From: Rhizophagus sp. LPA8_4_AMF
Lineage: Eukaryota > Glomeromycota > Glomeromycetes > Glomerales > Glomeraceae
Reading direction: 5' to 3'
DNA: 20,201 nt
Assembly: GCA_021464525.1 (NCBI GenBank)
Contig: JADRCO010001333.1
Span: forward strand, 1 to 20,201
Numbering within the stretch: position 1 is the stretch's first letter; every line of letters begins with the position of its first letter. Below the pieces are notes generated by a model. That model searched no databases and was not told the DNA's origin. It saw only the letters and a list, made by a program, of their open reading frames with translations. A program made the position numbers and the translations under genes. Shown here piece after piece: positions 8,690 to 17,628 of this stretch.

Positions 8690-8991
8690 TCATGATCGTA
8701 ACATGATTGTCCGGACACTAAAAGCATTTGTTGATGAAGCATCTGGTCGAATGTTATGTGGTAAATAATAATTTGTTGTACAAATAACATTCTCGTAACA
8801 AACAAAATATCTCGTATACTTTTCGTCTTTTCCTTTTTTAAAAATCCTTTGATGAAACCTACAATAAATATAAAAATGGTTAGCCTCTTAAACGTTATTA
8901 TTATAGAAAGTTCATCCTTTTTTGGTAGTTGTAAACAAAGTATTTTTTCACCTTTCGGACGAGAATTGTTGTGATAACTGAAACCAATGAA
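8690..8991 (-). pseudogene. Possible spliced gene or remnant, function unknown
   Basis: Read on the minus strand. An island at 8991-8894 follows an AAGCTTATTAG acceptor and reads FIGFSYHNNSRPKGEKI, then LCLQLPKKDELSIII. If 8893-8859 (35 nt, GTTTAAG...TTGTAG) is removed, it joins in frame to FHQRIFKKGKDEKYTRYF, VCYENVICTTNYYLPHNI, RPDASSTNAF... and a stop at 8690-8692. Thirty-five nucleotides is very short for a fungal intron, so a deletion or frameshift is equally possible. A further island (GLKRKM-like, 9130-9113) may precede it across a 121-nt GTAAAA...TTAG intron. The overlapping minus frames 8602-8805 and 8901-9188 use other phases of the same DNA. No domain was recognised. Confidence 0.25.
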
Positions 8992-9591
8992 CTAATAAGC
9001 TTCCATTTTTGTTCGTAATGAAAGAGAAAAGGTAAAGTCCCGTTATCACCGTTATTAAAAATGATTGTGAATTGACAAATTCTTCGAAAAGTAAATGATA
9101 TGATTTTTTTACCATCTTTCTCTTCAAACCCTGCCCACAATAAAAAAAAAAAATTAATAATTTTAGAAATTGCTTTAACTATGGCCATAATATTAATAAC
9201 TTAAAAATAACTTCACCATCTTCAACAAGCTCTCAAATTTCTTCAACTATTAGTTTCTCGTATATTAAGAAATCCGACTAAATAATTTGCACGTATTTTA
9301 TTATTAGCAACCTGATGATAAAAAATTTATACTTAACATTATTTTACAGTATATTATAAAATTAATTATGGTATTGAACTAAACCTTAACGAGGTTAGAA
9401 CCATTTAAAACGTGATTTAACTAATTATTTGGCAGAGAATAATATTATTTAGAAATCTTCACATTATCCTCAAGGTCATATTAACCGCAAATATATAAGT
9501 TACTGAAGTTTATTATATATTGCTTACAATACGTTTTTTATACTATTATTACCTATTATATTTATATATATTTTTATTAATTCCATGTAAG

Positions 9592-9735
9592 CTTATTAAA
9601 ATTGCGTATGAAAATTATACACTAAATTTATTGAGACACACGTTATTGCACGCGTCAATAACAAGCACGCCCATCGGCCCATACGATACTACCGAATCGT
9701 TAAATGAATTCCTTGTTGAAAAATTTGCAACTTAA
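9592..9735 (+). pseudogene. Possible terminal exon, function unknown
   Basis: An open frame of 47 residues after TTAATTCCATGTAAG: LIKIAYENYTLNLLRHTLL, HASITSTPIGPYDTTESL, NEFLVEKFAT. It is clearly less AT-rich than its surroundings (several CGC and CCC groups). The frame extends upstream to a TTG at 9520 only through an Y/L/I-rich run typical of non-coding DNA, so I take 9592 as the likely border. No family was recognised. Confidence 0.3.
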
Positions 9736-9739
9736 AAAT

Positions 9740-10310
9740 TTATAAATTTAATGAAAGCTTCGTGGTCCTGACCCGAGCCATATAATTGAGTAATTTCTCG
9801 TTCACTAGAATTTTGTTATTTGATAATTTCAAATTTATTTCATAAAAAGTAAGCCGGTTAAAAGTTAAAACTAACTGGATCATAGATTTACAGTATATAA
9901 TGCAGGCCAGGATATATGCAATTACAGCTTGACTCACAAATCATGAATTAAATAACATAAATTTGTAATTCGCCAACCATGTATATTTAATTTTCGAGGG
10001 GATTTTCACTATTTATAAATACTGATGATAAATAATAATAATTAATACAAATCTCTACTCTCGTATTGCTATCGAATTTAAAAATATATTTTTTAATAAA
10101 AAAAAAACTGAAGATTATTGTTTATATATATTTTATTACATAGAGTTTAATCGGCTCAATAAGTGTACAAGGAAAATTTTCCAAATATTTATATTACTAT
10201 TATTGAAAGGAAGACTTCCGTGTTACTATTTTTCTTGATAAAATTTTACACGATAACCAATAGAAAATATGATGGTTAAAATTCTCAAATAATCCCAAGT
10301 CACACAAGTT
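9740..10310. other. AT-rich spacer
   Basis: A minus-strand frame at 9740-9937 is open but shows no domain and no promoter. Otherwise only A/T-rich simple sequence is seen. Confidence 0.4.
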
Positions 10311-10730
10311 TTGTGGCTTCTACTATCTAATTACACTTTTTGCGTTAGTATTATTTGCAAAATTATTATAAAAGACCGAACAAATTTTACCAACAAAAAT
10401 ATTAAAATAAGGGTATTAATACAATATAATTTTAGTAATAATGACAGCGGATTTAATGATTTAATAGCTATTCAAATAACTTGCCACATAACGATAATAT
10501 TTTTCCTGCGCATACGAACATTACTCCTGGCCATAACCATCAATAATATGACGCTTCAAACAACTTTCACTCATGTTTCTCTCTCACAATCTACGTCCAA
10601 CAACATTTCTAACATCAACAGTATGATGTTTTCAACAATATTAATCATGACTATCTTTCGGGGATGTACATTCAGTCAACGAAATTTCCATTCAATGAGA
10701 TTTCCCTTCGGCGAAACATCCTTTTGGTGA
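10311..10730 (+). CDS. 139-codon open frame, doubtful
   Basis: The frame is long enough that chance alone is a poor explanation at this A+T content. However, it opens with TTG, not ATG, and the translation is low in charge and rich in I/T/N/S (FTHVSLSQSTSNNISNINS). Its last 15 or so codons run into the GGCGAAA repeat cluster (RFPFGETSFW), so the C-terminus is repeat-derived. Internal ATG codons exist (for example INNMTLQ, about residue 79). It could be an exon, the antisense of a decayed ORF, or transposon sequence. No function is assigned. Confidence 0.2.
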   Translation: MWLLLSNYTFCVSIICKIIIKDRTNFTNKNIKIRVLIQYNFSNNDSGFNDLIAIQITCHITIIFFLRIRTLLLAITINNMTLQTTFTHVSLSQSTSNNISNINSMMFSTILIMTIFRGCTFSQRNFHSMRFPFGETSFW

Positions 10731-10786
10731 AATGGCTTCGGCGAAAAGTCCTTCGGCGAAATTCTATGGATTTAGGCGAAACGTAA
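10703..10786. repeat. GGCGAAA short repeat cluster
   Basis: Five imperfect copies of CTTCGGCGAAA or TTTTGGTGAAA / TTAGGCGAAA about 13-25 bp apart, then CGTAACGTAACC. The core matches the GCGAAAC motif at the ends of the hAT-like remnant at 4.35-5.33 kb, so this is probably a separated end of a related element. Confidence 0.65.
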
Positions 10787-10812
10787 CGTAACCGATATAA
10801 ACTCACTAAGAT

Positions 10813-10953
10813 CTATTTCCAGTTGTATAGCCATTGTATTTTATTTCTAATATCTTGATCAATACTTTCAGCCATATTGAGATCTAATCCTTGAGCCACT
10901 TCGGATTGCATTGAAAAATATATGTTTGATTCTAAATCATCTACAGTACACAA
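10813..10953 (-). pseudogene. Possible terminal exon, function unknown
   Basis: The minus strand has an open stretch after an ATACTTCTTAG acceptor-like run. It reads VDDLESNIYFSMQSEVAQ, then GLDLNMAESIDQDIRNKI, QWLYNWK and TAG at 10815-10813. The acidic, mixed composition with two tryptophans is very unlike random AT-rich DNA. A possible upstream exon near 11110-11040 (LYNREKVRGTTDALYTLNY) ends at a GTATAT donor, but the phases do not join. No domain was recognised; it may be a decayed gene. Confidence 0.3.
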
Positions 10954-11119
10954 TACTAAGAAGTATTAGATTTATTATATTTATTATTCTTTAAACAATA
11001 ATAATGAAAAAAAGAAAAAAATTATATATAATGTATATATACGGATAATTTAGGGTGTAAAGCGCATCAGTCGTACCACGCACTTTTTCACGATTATAAA
11101 GAGATAGGTAACCGTTTAT

Positions 11120-11443
11120 TATGATAAATTTAACAAGCCCTTTGTATTATAAAACTAAGAAAAAAGTACCTAAACCTAACGTAGCTGCATATTCCTATCT
11201 CCGTATTAGTATATCTTAGTTGAATGAAGTTAAGGTAATTTACATTACATTTGAGTATTTTTCATAATTATATTGCATCTATAAAAAATAAATCTTTTAG
11301 AATCTAAAGCAAGAGAAGAATTTGTTCTTCTTACAACTATTTCATTTTATAGTTTCTTTGTACTCAAAAAAAAAGACTTCTATATCGTTATCAACTATAA
11401 AGCGCAAAAGAAGACCGGGTTTCGAGATTTTCAGAAAAGAGCC
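11120..11443. other. AT-rich spacer
   Basis: No supported gene, and no structure was noticed before the inverted repeat that starts at 11444. Confidence 0.4.
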
Positions 11444-11685
11444 AATTATTAACGATTTCCGAAGGAATTCTTGCAGAAATCTCATTATTTAAGTATTTTC
11501 CTTAAAATCATTCTTTTATCGCATTCAGAAATTTTTTTTACATTTATATGGATTCATTAGTAATCCGCGGAATTAGCTCCGAACGTGTAATTACATAGAC
11601 GTAATGATTTAAGAAAAACGTTGGTTACATAAAATTTTTTAATTAGGATTTCTGCAAGAATTCTTTCGGAAATTGTTAATAATCA
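11444..11685. mobile_element. 242-bp inverted-repeat element (MITE-like)
   Basis: Left arm 11444-11486 and right arm 11641-11685 are inverted repeats with few mismatches. Left contains GATTTCCGAAGGAATTCTTG; right in reverse complement contains AATTTCCGAAAGAATTCTTG; both continue into CAGAAATC(T/C). Weaker pairing (CCTTAAAATCATTC against TCTTAAATCATTAC) extends inward. There is no coding capacity. It could be a MITE or a foldback element; no target duplication was resolved. Confidence 0.65.
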
Positions 11686-12600
11686 ACTTTAGGGTCGCAC
11701 CGTTTCGAAAACAACGATAAAAGGTACCAAAAGGAAATCATATTATTATAAGATTCGAATAAGGTATCTCAATAACAATTAAACAAGCTAATAAAACAAA
11801 ATTGCGGCTGTGCATAAAAAATTCCAGTCGTCCTAATTTAGAACTATTTATTGTTAAATTCTTAATGCCGTAATTCCGGCCATAAATTCACGTGATTCAA
11901 CTCGCTTTAAACGCTTCTATATACTGTAGTACATATGTTGTACAATGTTGCTGTATTATTTGAATTTTCATTGAAAATTCTATAATTGACTCCATAACAC
12001 AACAATTGCATCTTTCATTTCTCTATTAGTATTTATAATTTACTAAATATATTTCTTATAAATGGAATAATAACAAACTAAACAAAGAAAAAAAAAATAA
12101 TGATGTCTTTGGAATTTAAACATTAATCATATACAGTGAAATATTTCACACTCTTTTACAAATCAACACTGCGGTTTAAGAATTGTATAGTACTCGCGAT
12201 AATTCTAGAAGTTTTAATATTCTTAATGCATTCATCCTAGAATAGAAGAGGGCGAGAGTCGCTAGTTTTTAACTACTAATTGTCAATTAAAAGTTTCAAA
12301 ATTATTTTAAATTGGCATGGGTAATACATTAAAATAAAGTTTTTATGCATCGCAGTAAGTACAAAAGAAAACAATATAATGAGCTTAACAAAGAAGTTTT
12401 TTCAAAATTTTATTCAAGCTTGATTAAAATTCATACATGACTTTTTAAGTGATTATAACAACAATTAAAATATGACAATTGTTTAAAAAAAATTATTGCA
12501 CAACGGCGGAAACTCCTTTCTTTCTTTCTATCTGAAAAAGAAAGATTTTTTTTTTGTTTTGGATCACAAGTGGAAGAACAGACTGCTGCGAACAAAAGAT
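11686..12600. other. AT-rich spacer upstream of the N/Q-rich gene
   Basis: No ORF of note. It holds a perfect 8-bp-arm hairpin at 11962-11980 (GAATTTTC-att-GAAAATTC) and, near 12522-12550, a CTTTCTTTCTTTCT tract followed by AAAGAAAG and a T run. The latter could be promoter-associated pyrimidine tracts. Confidence 0.45.
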
Positions 12601-12610
12601 TTTTTTTTTT

Positions 12611-12620
12611 ATATATAATA
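12611..12620 (+). promoter_or_regulatory. TATA-like box of the N/Q-rich gene
   Basis: ATATATAATA, 68-77 bp before the ATG at 12688 and directly after a 10-T run. The spacing is similar to that of the TATA box of the HMG-box gene. Confidence 0.4.
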
Positions 12621-12687
12621 ACCTGGTTTTTAAGTTATATTTTCATCAAATCTATAAAATTCATTACAATTTAAAAAAGATAAAACT

Positions 12688-13233
12688 ATGAGTAATAACA
12701 ATTATTCACAAAATAATTTTAGTAATAATGACTACGAATCAATTCTTACTAATAAATTTATTACTCAAGAGAGCGTAATGAATGATACACACGTACCAGC
12801 AACATACAGCAATAACGTTAATAATGCTGATCAGCAACCCATTTCCAATCAGCAATATGACGCTTTGAGCGACATTTATCAAAATCATCAGCAATCCACG
12901 TCTAATGGCAATAATGTTACTATTTCCCCTGATCATAATCATCAACAATATGACGCTTTTAACCATAATCAACAATCCCCTTCCAACCGCATTTTTAACA
13001 ATAATGATATTATTTCTTCCAATCATTATCAACAATATGACTCAACTAATATTTCTCGTCATAATTATCAAAAGTTTTACCCGTATCAAAATTCACCACA
13101 GTCCAATATTTTTCATATTAATTCTCCTCAAACAAACATTATTGTTATACCAGCAACTAACTCAGATATTCAAAATCAGCAGCTTCAGCAAATCTATACT
13201 TACTTAAATCATTCCTTTAACGTTAACAACTGA
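12688..13233 (+). CDS. N/Q-rich prion-like protein, function unknown
   Basis: A 181-residue intact ATG frame with an A-rich leader (AAAAGATAAAACT before ATG). Asparagine makes up about 21% and Gln plus Asn about a third of the residues. Charged residues are few; Tyr, Ser and His are frequent. It has internal repeats: QQYDA/S at 55, 86 and 115 (about 30 residues apart), each followed by N/H/Q-rich text, and NSPQ(S/T)NI at 135 and 145. There is no signal peptide, membrane segment or folded domain. Such low-complexity polar proteins often self-assemble or act as disordered regulatory regions, but no role can be given here. The length is far beyond chance for this A+T content. It may be complete or one exon of a larger gene. 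The frames at 12739-13035 (minus) and 12905-13207 (plus) are shadows of its repetitive codons. Confidence 0.65.
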   Translation: MSNNNYSQNNFSNNDYESILTNKFITQESVMNDTHVPATYSNNVNNADQQPISNQQYDALSDIYQNHQQSTSNGNNVTISPDHNHQQYDAFNHNQQSPSNRIFNNNDIISSNHYQQYDSTNISRHNYQKFYPYQNSPQSNIFHINSPQTNIIVIPATNSDIQNQQLQQIYTYLNHSFNVNN

Positions 13234-13339
13234 AATAATATCCTATAATTATTCAAATCCATCTTTTTATAGTCAGTATAAAACAATTTCTGGCCATAGT
13301 TTTGTTATAACATCAATTTTTTTTGTATTGTTCTAATTA

Positions 13340-13578
13340 ATTTTCATTTAGATTTTTATACAACTTCATTTCACTTTCATTTAGATTTATACAATTTTCA
13401 TTTAGAATTTTATGCAACTTCATTTAGATTTTATACAACTTTCATTTATAATTTTATGCAATTTCATTTAGATTTTATACATCTTTCATTTATAATTTTA
13501 TGCAATTTCATTTAGATTTATACACTGAATTTTATGCAACTTTCATTTAGATTTTATACATTTTTTATTTAGATTTTG
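13340..13578. repeat. AT-rich minisatellite, about ten units
   Basis: About ten imperfect units of 20-25 bp with core TTTCATTTAGATTTTATACA or TTTCATTTATAATTTTATGC, alternating between the GAT...ATAC and AAT...ATGC forms. It begins about 105 bp after the N/Q-rich stop codon and may lie in its 3' UTR. Confidence 0.88.
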
Positions 13579-13841
13579 TTATTCTATTACTACACACGCT
13601 AATACAAATGTATTAGTAAGTAAAATTTTTTTTAGGATTCTTTGGATGCAGTTTGTTTTATTTGTAAGAACACTCAGTGAACATGTACCCGCAACTGAAC
13701 AGAATTATAGTCCGCTTCTGTAATATTAATATTTCATAGTTTTTGATTGATGTAAACCTTTTTTATATACTAAAAGTAAATTTATATTAGTATCACGTGC
13801 TTTCTATTATACATTAATAGTTTTTGATTGAGTAAACTTAA

Positions 13842-13893
13842 CCTAGACCGGGGGGTCTAGGCTTCTTATCCTAGACCTGGGGGGTTCTAGACC
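13842..13893. repeat. GC-rich palindromic repeats, left copy
   Basis: Two CCTAGACC(n)GGGGG(n)TCTAG palindromes joined by CTTCTTAT. They stand out sharply from the AT-rich background. An inverted copy of this arrangement lies at 14896-14967. Confidence 0.75.
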
Positions 13894-14600
13894 TTGTGGC
13901 ACAGCTGATCATTATCAGCCTCATTTGTTTATTTACAGTTTTACACCATTTTTCTTTTTCACACGAAATAAACGCTCACTCTCTTTCTTACACTACTCTT
14001 TCGTTTAGTTTTTTTCTTTTATACTCTTCTTTTTACACAAATTATTTTTCTTTTTTTTATATTAAATATGTTTTATTACCATTATTTTCATAATAGTGTT
14101 CATGAGAATAACAAAAAAAACTTTTTATAAATATTTTATAAATACAAAGTGTTCTTTCTCTAACAGTTACACTTTAACGCTTGCAATAGGTAAGTTTATT
14201 CTGGTTTCTTTGAGTATTGCATTAAATTATTATGTATTGTTTGAAATTTCTTTTAACTTAAGTTTGTGATTTTACTAACACGTACAAGTTTTTTGTAGAT
14301 ATTCATGGGATAATTTTAGCACTTTGATTAAATTAATTAGCTTTGGTTGGTGTATTAAAAGTAAAATTGGTTGAATACTCTTATTTACAAAACATTAATG
14401 GAAATTTGTGAATCTATTTTCATTTTAATAATGGTATTTTTGTTTTAGTTTGTAAGGAGAAAGTAAATGAAAAATAAAATAAATAATTTTTTACCCAGTT
14501 GTCAAATATTTGTATTATTTGATAAATATTTCTAATAGTTGGTTTGGTTTATTTTACATCATTTTTTTTGTCATAAATAATTCCTACAATAAAAAAATTA

Positions 14601-14840
14601 AGATAGATGTTACGCGATACACGATAAAAATGTTATGTGCGTGTAGTGTGAAAAATCTTGGAAATTTTCCTAAATGTTACGCGCATATTAGCAAAAAAAA
14701 ATTTATGATAAATTTTTCTAAGATAAATGTTACGCGCGTATTAGCGTATATTATAGATGAAAATTTTCTAAGATAAATGTTACGCGTGTATTATCTGTTA
14801 TGGTATATTTGAAAAATTTTCTAAGATAAATGTTACGCAA
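14601..14840. repeat. TGTTACGCG tandem array
   Basis: TGTTACGC(G) occurs at 14609, 14675, 14729, 14779 and 14831, with a degenerate TGTTATGTGCG at 14630. The steps are 66, 54, 50 and 52 bp. The units share TTTTCTAAGATAAATGTTACGCG and then an AT-rich tail often containing GTATTA. The plus frame at 14510-14776 is a by-product of this array. Confidence 0.85.
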
Positions 14841-14895
14841 TAATAAGTCTTGTCCAATGGATTTCAGTGGCTGATTAAACCAATCATATTTAAGG

Positions 14896-14967
14896 AGGGT
14901 CTAGGACAAGAGGCCTGAACCCCGGGGGTCTAGGATAAGAATCCTGAACCGGGGGTATAGGATAAGG
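14896..14967. repeat. GC-rich palindromic repeats, right copy
   Basis: Three related units (GGTCTAGGACAAGAGGCC, CCCGGGGGTCTAGGATAAG, CCGGGGGTATAGGATAAGG). They lie in the opposite orientation to the left copy at 13842-13893. Confidence 0.75.
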
Positions 14968-15066
14968 ACGCTCTTTTTGATTTTGTTACGTTAAATTCTT
15001 GTCAAAACCTCACGTGATGGTGGCATGCTCTTTTCGTGTAACCTTTTAAGCGAGACTGATAGTTCC

Positions 15067-15743
15067 TAGGGGTTAGATAAATAAACGGTGGGCCCAAGTG
15101 TCCAACTCATAGGTTACACAGACTGATTAACAACTGCCAAAACTGGAGCTTATAAAATTGGTTACACAAACAAAATTTTAATATTGAAAATTCAGTTTTT
15201 TTTATTTTTCTCAACATGCACACATAAGAAAGTAACTAGAAGTTAAGGTCGTTCATATTAGCTCTATATAGGCAAAGTTTTTTCATTCAAATTAGACCAC
15301 TGGTTGCTTTCTTCTTAGTTTTTATATGTTTTTGCTCTTTTATAGTAGAAAGTTTAAAAAAAAAATTTTTTTCTTCAAGATTTCAATAAAAAAGTTATAA
15401 ATATTTTTACTTAAAACCTTTAAAATCGGTATTTTCTTCTTTTATTGTGTATTATTTTCAAGTGTGTAATAAAGTTTTATATGAGTTTAAGGTATTTTAA
15501 ATAGCCGATCCTATTTTTTAAAAGATATAGAAGCGAAACTCTAATAAAAATTACATATCCATATAGTTTCGCATTCCATTATTACCGATCAACAATTTTT
15601 TTTTCATGGATTATTATTGGCTGATCTTTCACTTTAAACATGGGGTAATGTTACATGTTACTAGTAACACATAGTAATTCATATATGGTGATTAGCCTGT
15701 GTAACTTATGAGTTGGACCCCCCGTTTATTTATCTAACCCCTA
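15067..15743. mobile_element. hAT-type MITE, 677 bp
   Basis: It is flanked by an 8-bp direct repeat GATAGTTC (15058-15065 and 15744-15751), the target size of hAT elements. The ends are inverted repeats of about 60 bp starting TAGGGGTTAGATAAATAAAC and continuing through TCCAACTCATA(G/A)GTTACACAG. They match the hAT YARNG terminal rule. One extra C lies between the left target copy and the end. The interior is AT-rich with no transposase, so it needs one in trans. The repeat ends are well conserved, which suggests a fairly recent insertion. Confidence 0.82.
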
Positions 15744-15747
15744 GATA

Positions 15748-15870
15748 GTTCGATATATCAGAGCACGTGATAATCTACATAAAGCTGCAACAAATCTTAA
15801 TTTGTCCAGAACTATAAGAAAAGGTTATAATAATTTAATAGAAATTATACACATACTTCATTTGAAATAA
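15748..15870 (+). pseudogene. Exon-like island split by the hAT MITE
   Basis: An open stretch of 40 residues that begins exactly at the right edge of the hAT-type MITE: VRYIRARDNLHKAATNLN, then LSRTIRKGYNNLIEIIHI, LHLK and TAA. The basic, helical look is unlike chance translation here. On the other side of the MITE the short left flank (15051-15065, after an ACCTTTTAAG acceptor-like run) stays in the same frame if the MITE and one target copy are ignored, adding RLI. The exon therefore seems to predate the insertion, which now interrupts it. No family was recognised. Confidence 0.35.
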
Positions 15871-16179
15871 AGAGAAATTATTTCTACTATTATTTAATAT
15901 ATAAAAAATCTTTAACTCGTTACTTTAAATTTTATGTGTGAATTAGTAATAATTGAAACAGTCTTCCTAGTTCCTTCACTATATTTCTTAAAATTAGATA
16001 AAAAATATTACACAACTAATCTCATATTCTTCTTGCTTACAGTAGTAATTCAGCATTTGAGTTTAAGGCTGAATTAATTCAGGCCAAATTTATGATGCTG
16101 ACCAGAATTACAAATTCATATCACGTGATAAATTTATACAAATAATTTTGGCCAGAATTATATAATTTTAAATGACTAG
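15871..16179. other. AT-rich spacer with CCAGAATTA motifs
   Basis: No gene. It contains a perfect 14-bp palindrome CTGAATTAATTCAG at 16069-16082 and GACCAGAATTA / GGCCAGAATTA at 16100-16110 and 16150-16160, the same motif found repeatedly near the window's right end. A TCACGTGA palindrome lies near 16122. Confidence 0.5.
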
Positions 16180-16434
16180 GTCATTTATCATTTAGTCTAT
16201 GACCAGTCATTCGAGTCATTCGAGTCATTGATAGATATTAAACAAAATTTAAGATTCAGCGAAATTCACCAAGTTGACTCTAGAAAGAACGTGAAACAAA
16301 ACATTGAAGTGAAGATGCATAACGTTTTTATGATGCATCCGAAAAACACTCATATGAATCATATCAAAGACGTCATAAAATTCAAGGCCGATTTATATAA
16401 GATTCATTCCGTAAATAAATTTTCGAATAAATAA
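16180..16434 (+). pseudogene. Open frame without a start, possible exon
   Basis: Open from 16180 to TAA at 16432-16434, about 84 residues. The frame has no ATG until MHNVFMM, so it is an exon, a broken gene or chance. After a short SFESFES repeat (TCATTCGAG copies) it reads LIDIKQNLRFSEIHQVDSRK, NVKQNIEVKMHNVFMMHP, NTHMNHIKDVIKFKADLY..., a basic polar sequence. No domain was recognised. Confidence 0.25.
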
Positions 16435-16982
16435 AATTTAGCTAAAAAATGATATGTCAATTACGTCATAATTTTGTTATGTAATCACATGACCAGGTCA
16501 AATGATCATACAAAAACCCAAAAAATCATGTTAGACCAATCAAAAAAATCTTAAGATGATTGTGATTGTCCTATATTATAAATAATTTTTCATTTATAAA
16601 ATAATGTAGATTACCAATAATAAGTTACAACGATTATTATCTTTCAGAAATAATGTAGGTATAATTGTAACACGAATTAATTTAAAAGGAGTTGAAGTAT
16701 TATTGTAAATAAAAGAATTATTAATTGGTGATTAGTCATCTGACGAATTTTTGTTCGATTTCGTTGATTTCAAAATTAAAAGTTTTTTAGATCGTGATCT
16801 AAACGACCATTTTTCTACGATTTTAAAATCTTCATCGGCGATCTTTAATTAGATGCACTGTAGTGACCCGGTTTTAAAGATGGCCATTATTTAAAATTTT
16901 CTGTTGTACTACTTGTAATACCAATCGCTTTAAAGAAAAAAAAAACCCCTGTAAAAAATGTGATCCGTGTTTTATGTTTTTT
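16435..16982. other. AT-rich spacer with scattered palindromes
   Basis: No supported gene. TTTAGATC-gt-GATCTAAA is an inverted repeat at about 16786-16803. The less AT-rich run from there to GTAGTGACCCGG (about 16873) looks like part of a dispersed repeat, but its ends are not visible. Confidence 0.4.
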
Positions 16983-16983
16983 T

Positions 16984-17082
16984 CGTGAATGTATCATTTT
17001 CATGGAATTTATAACCTTAAATCATAGAAATTTTCATCTCTATAACACGGATATCCGTGAATGTATCATTTTCACGGAATTT
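16984..17082. repeat. Duplicated 27-bp motif with palindromes
   Basis: CGTGAATGTATCATTTTCA(T/C)GGAATTT occurs twice, at 16984 and 17057. The second copy overlaps the perfect 14-bp palindrome CACGGATATCCGTG (17046-17059) and forms its own CCGTGAA...TTCACGG hairpin (17056-17077). Confidence 0.7.
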
Positions 17083-17628
17083 TTACGAAAACCACGGAGA
17101 AATAATGGAAATATTCGGATAAAATTTTTATAAGGAAAGGGAAGAAAGAAAATTTATTTAAATCGAAATAAAAATTTATCATAATTATAATTCATCAAAG
17201 TAGAACGATATTTATTTCGCCATTTTCAGCTAAGCAGAATACACAACAATTTTAAATAATAATTAAATGATCTTCCATAGCCGATTGACGTAGAAAATAC
17301 CCGATATCGGTTCCGAATCCCGATCTCCTTTACAGATCAAAAGCTGCAAAGCTGCAAAGCATAAAAATTGTAACTCCATTTATTTCCATCGTATATGAAT
17401 GAATAAAGATTAATAAATATTAATAAAGTGTATGTAATCTTTACATAAACTCATTTTGCGATTTGTGTTGATAAAATATGTAAGTGGCTTTTTATTTATT
17501 TCAGAATGAATCAAAAAGGTATTTAAACTCTGGATTTTTTCTCAAGTTTGAACTTTGTAGCAATTTGCAATATCAAAGCTACCATATGAAAACTTTTTTA
17601 TGCTATTCTTTTTTTTAAGAGTATAAAA
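17083..17628. other. AT-rich spacer
   Basis: No gene. A short CTGCAAAG direct repeat is at about 17343-17360. The GGTTCCGAATCC near 17309 recalls a tRNA B box but has no matching tRNA fold. Confidence 0.4.

Larger units (their letters stand above)
13842..14967. mobile_element. Candidate element bounded by GC-rich repeats
   Basis: The block runs between the two inverted GC-rich palindromic repeat groups (13842-13893 and 14896-14967), which share TTCTTATCCTAGACC in opposite orientation. Inside are a pyrimidine-rich stretch (13.9-14.06 kb) and the TGTTACGCG array, but no transposase. About 20 bp outside the left border is a GTTTTTGATTGAGTAAACTT run whose near copy lies at 13739. No target duplication was seen, so whether it moves as a unit is inference. 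Confidence 0.35.

Noticed and set aside
9740-9937. 65-codon minus-strand frame
   Set aside because: No domain, no promoter, and a length expected by chance.
12739-13207. Minus frame 12739-13035 and plus frame 12905-13207
   Set aside because: Both overlap the N/Q-rich gene. They arise because AAT/CAA-rich codons leave the other phases open (I/L/M-rich translations).
13896-14093. 65-codon plus frame
   Set aside because: It opens with GTG inside the GC-rich-bounded block and is the translation of a pyrimidine-rich run (S/F/L-rich).
14510-14776. 88-codon plus frame
   Set aside because: It is made largely by the TGTTACGCG repeat array (DVTRYTI, INVTRVLAY) and opens with TTG.
14601-14840. CRISPR array
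   Set aside because: The repeat core is short and imperfect, the spacers are AT-rich and related to one another, no cas genes are present and the genome is eukaryotic.
17270-17330. tRNA or tRNA-derived SINE (TAGCCGATTG box A-like, GGTTCCGAATCC box B-like)
   Set aside because: Box B has an extra base, the boxes are too close together, and no acceptor or anticodon stem forms.
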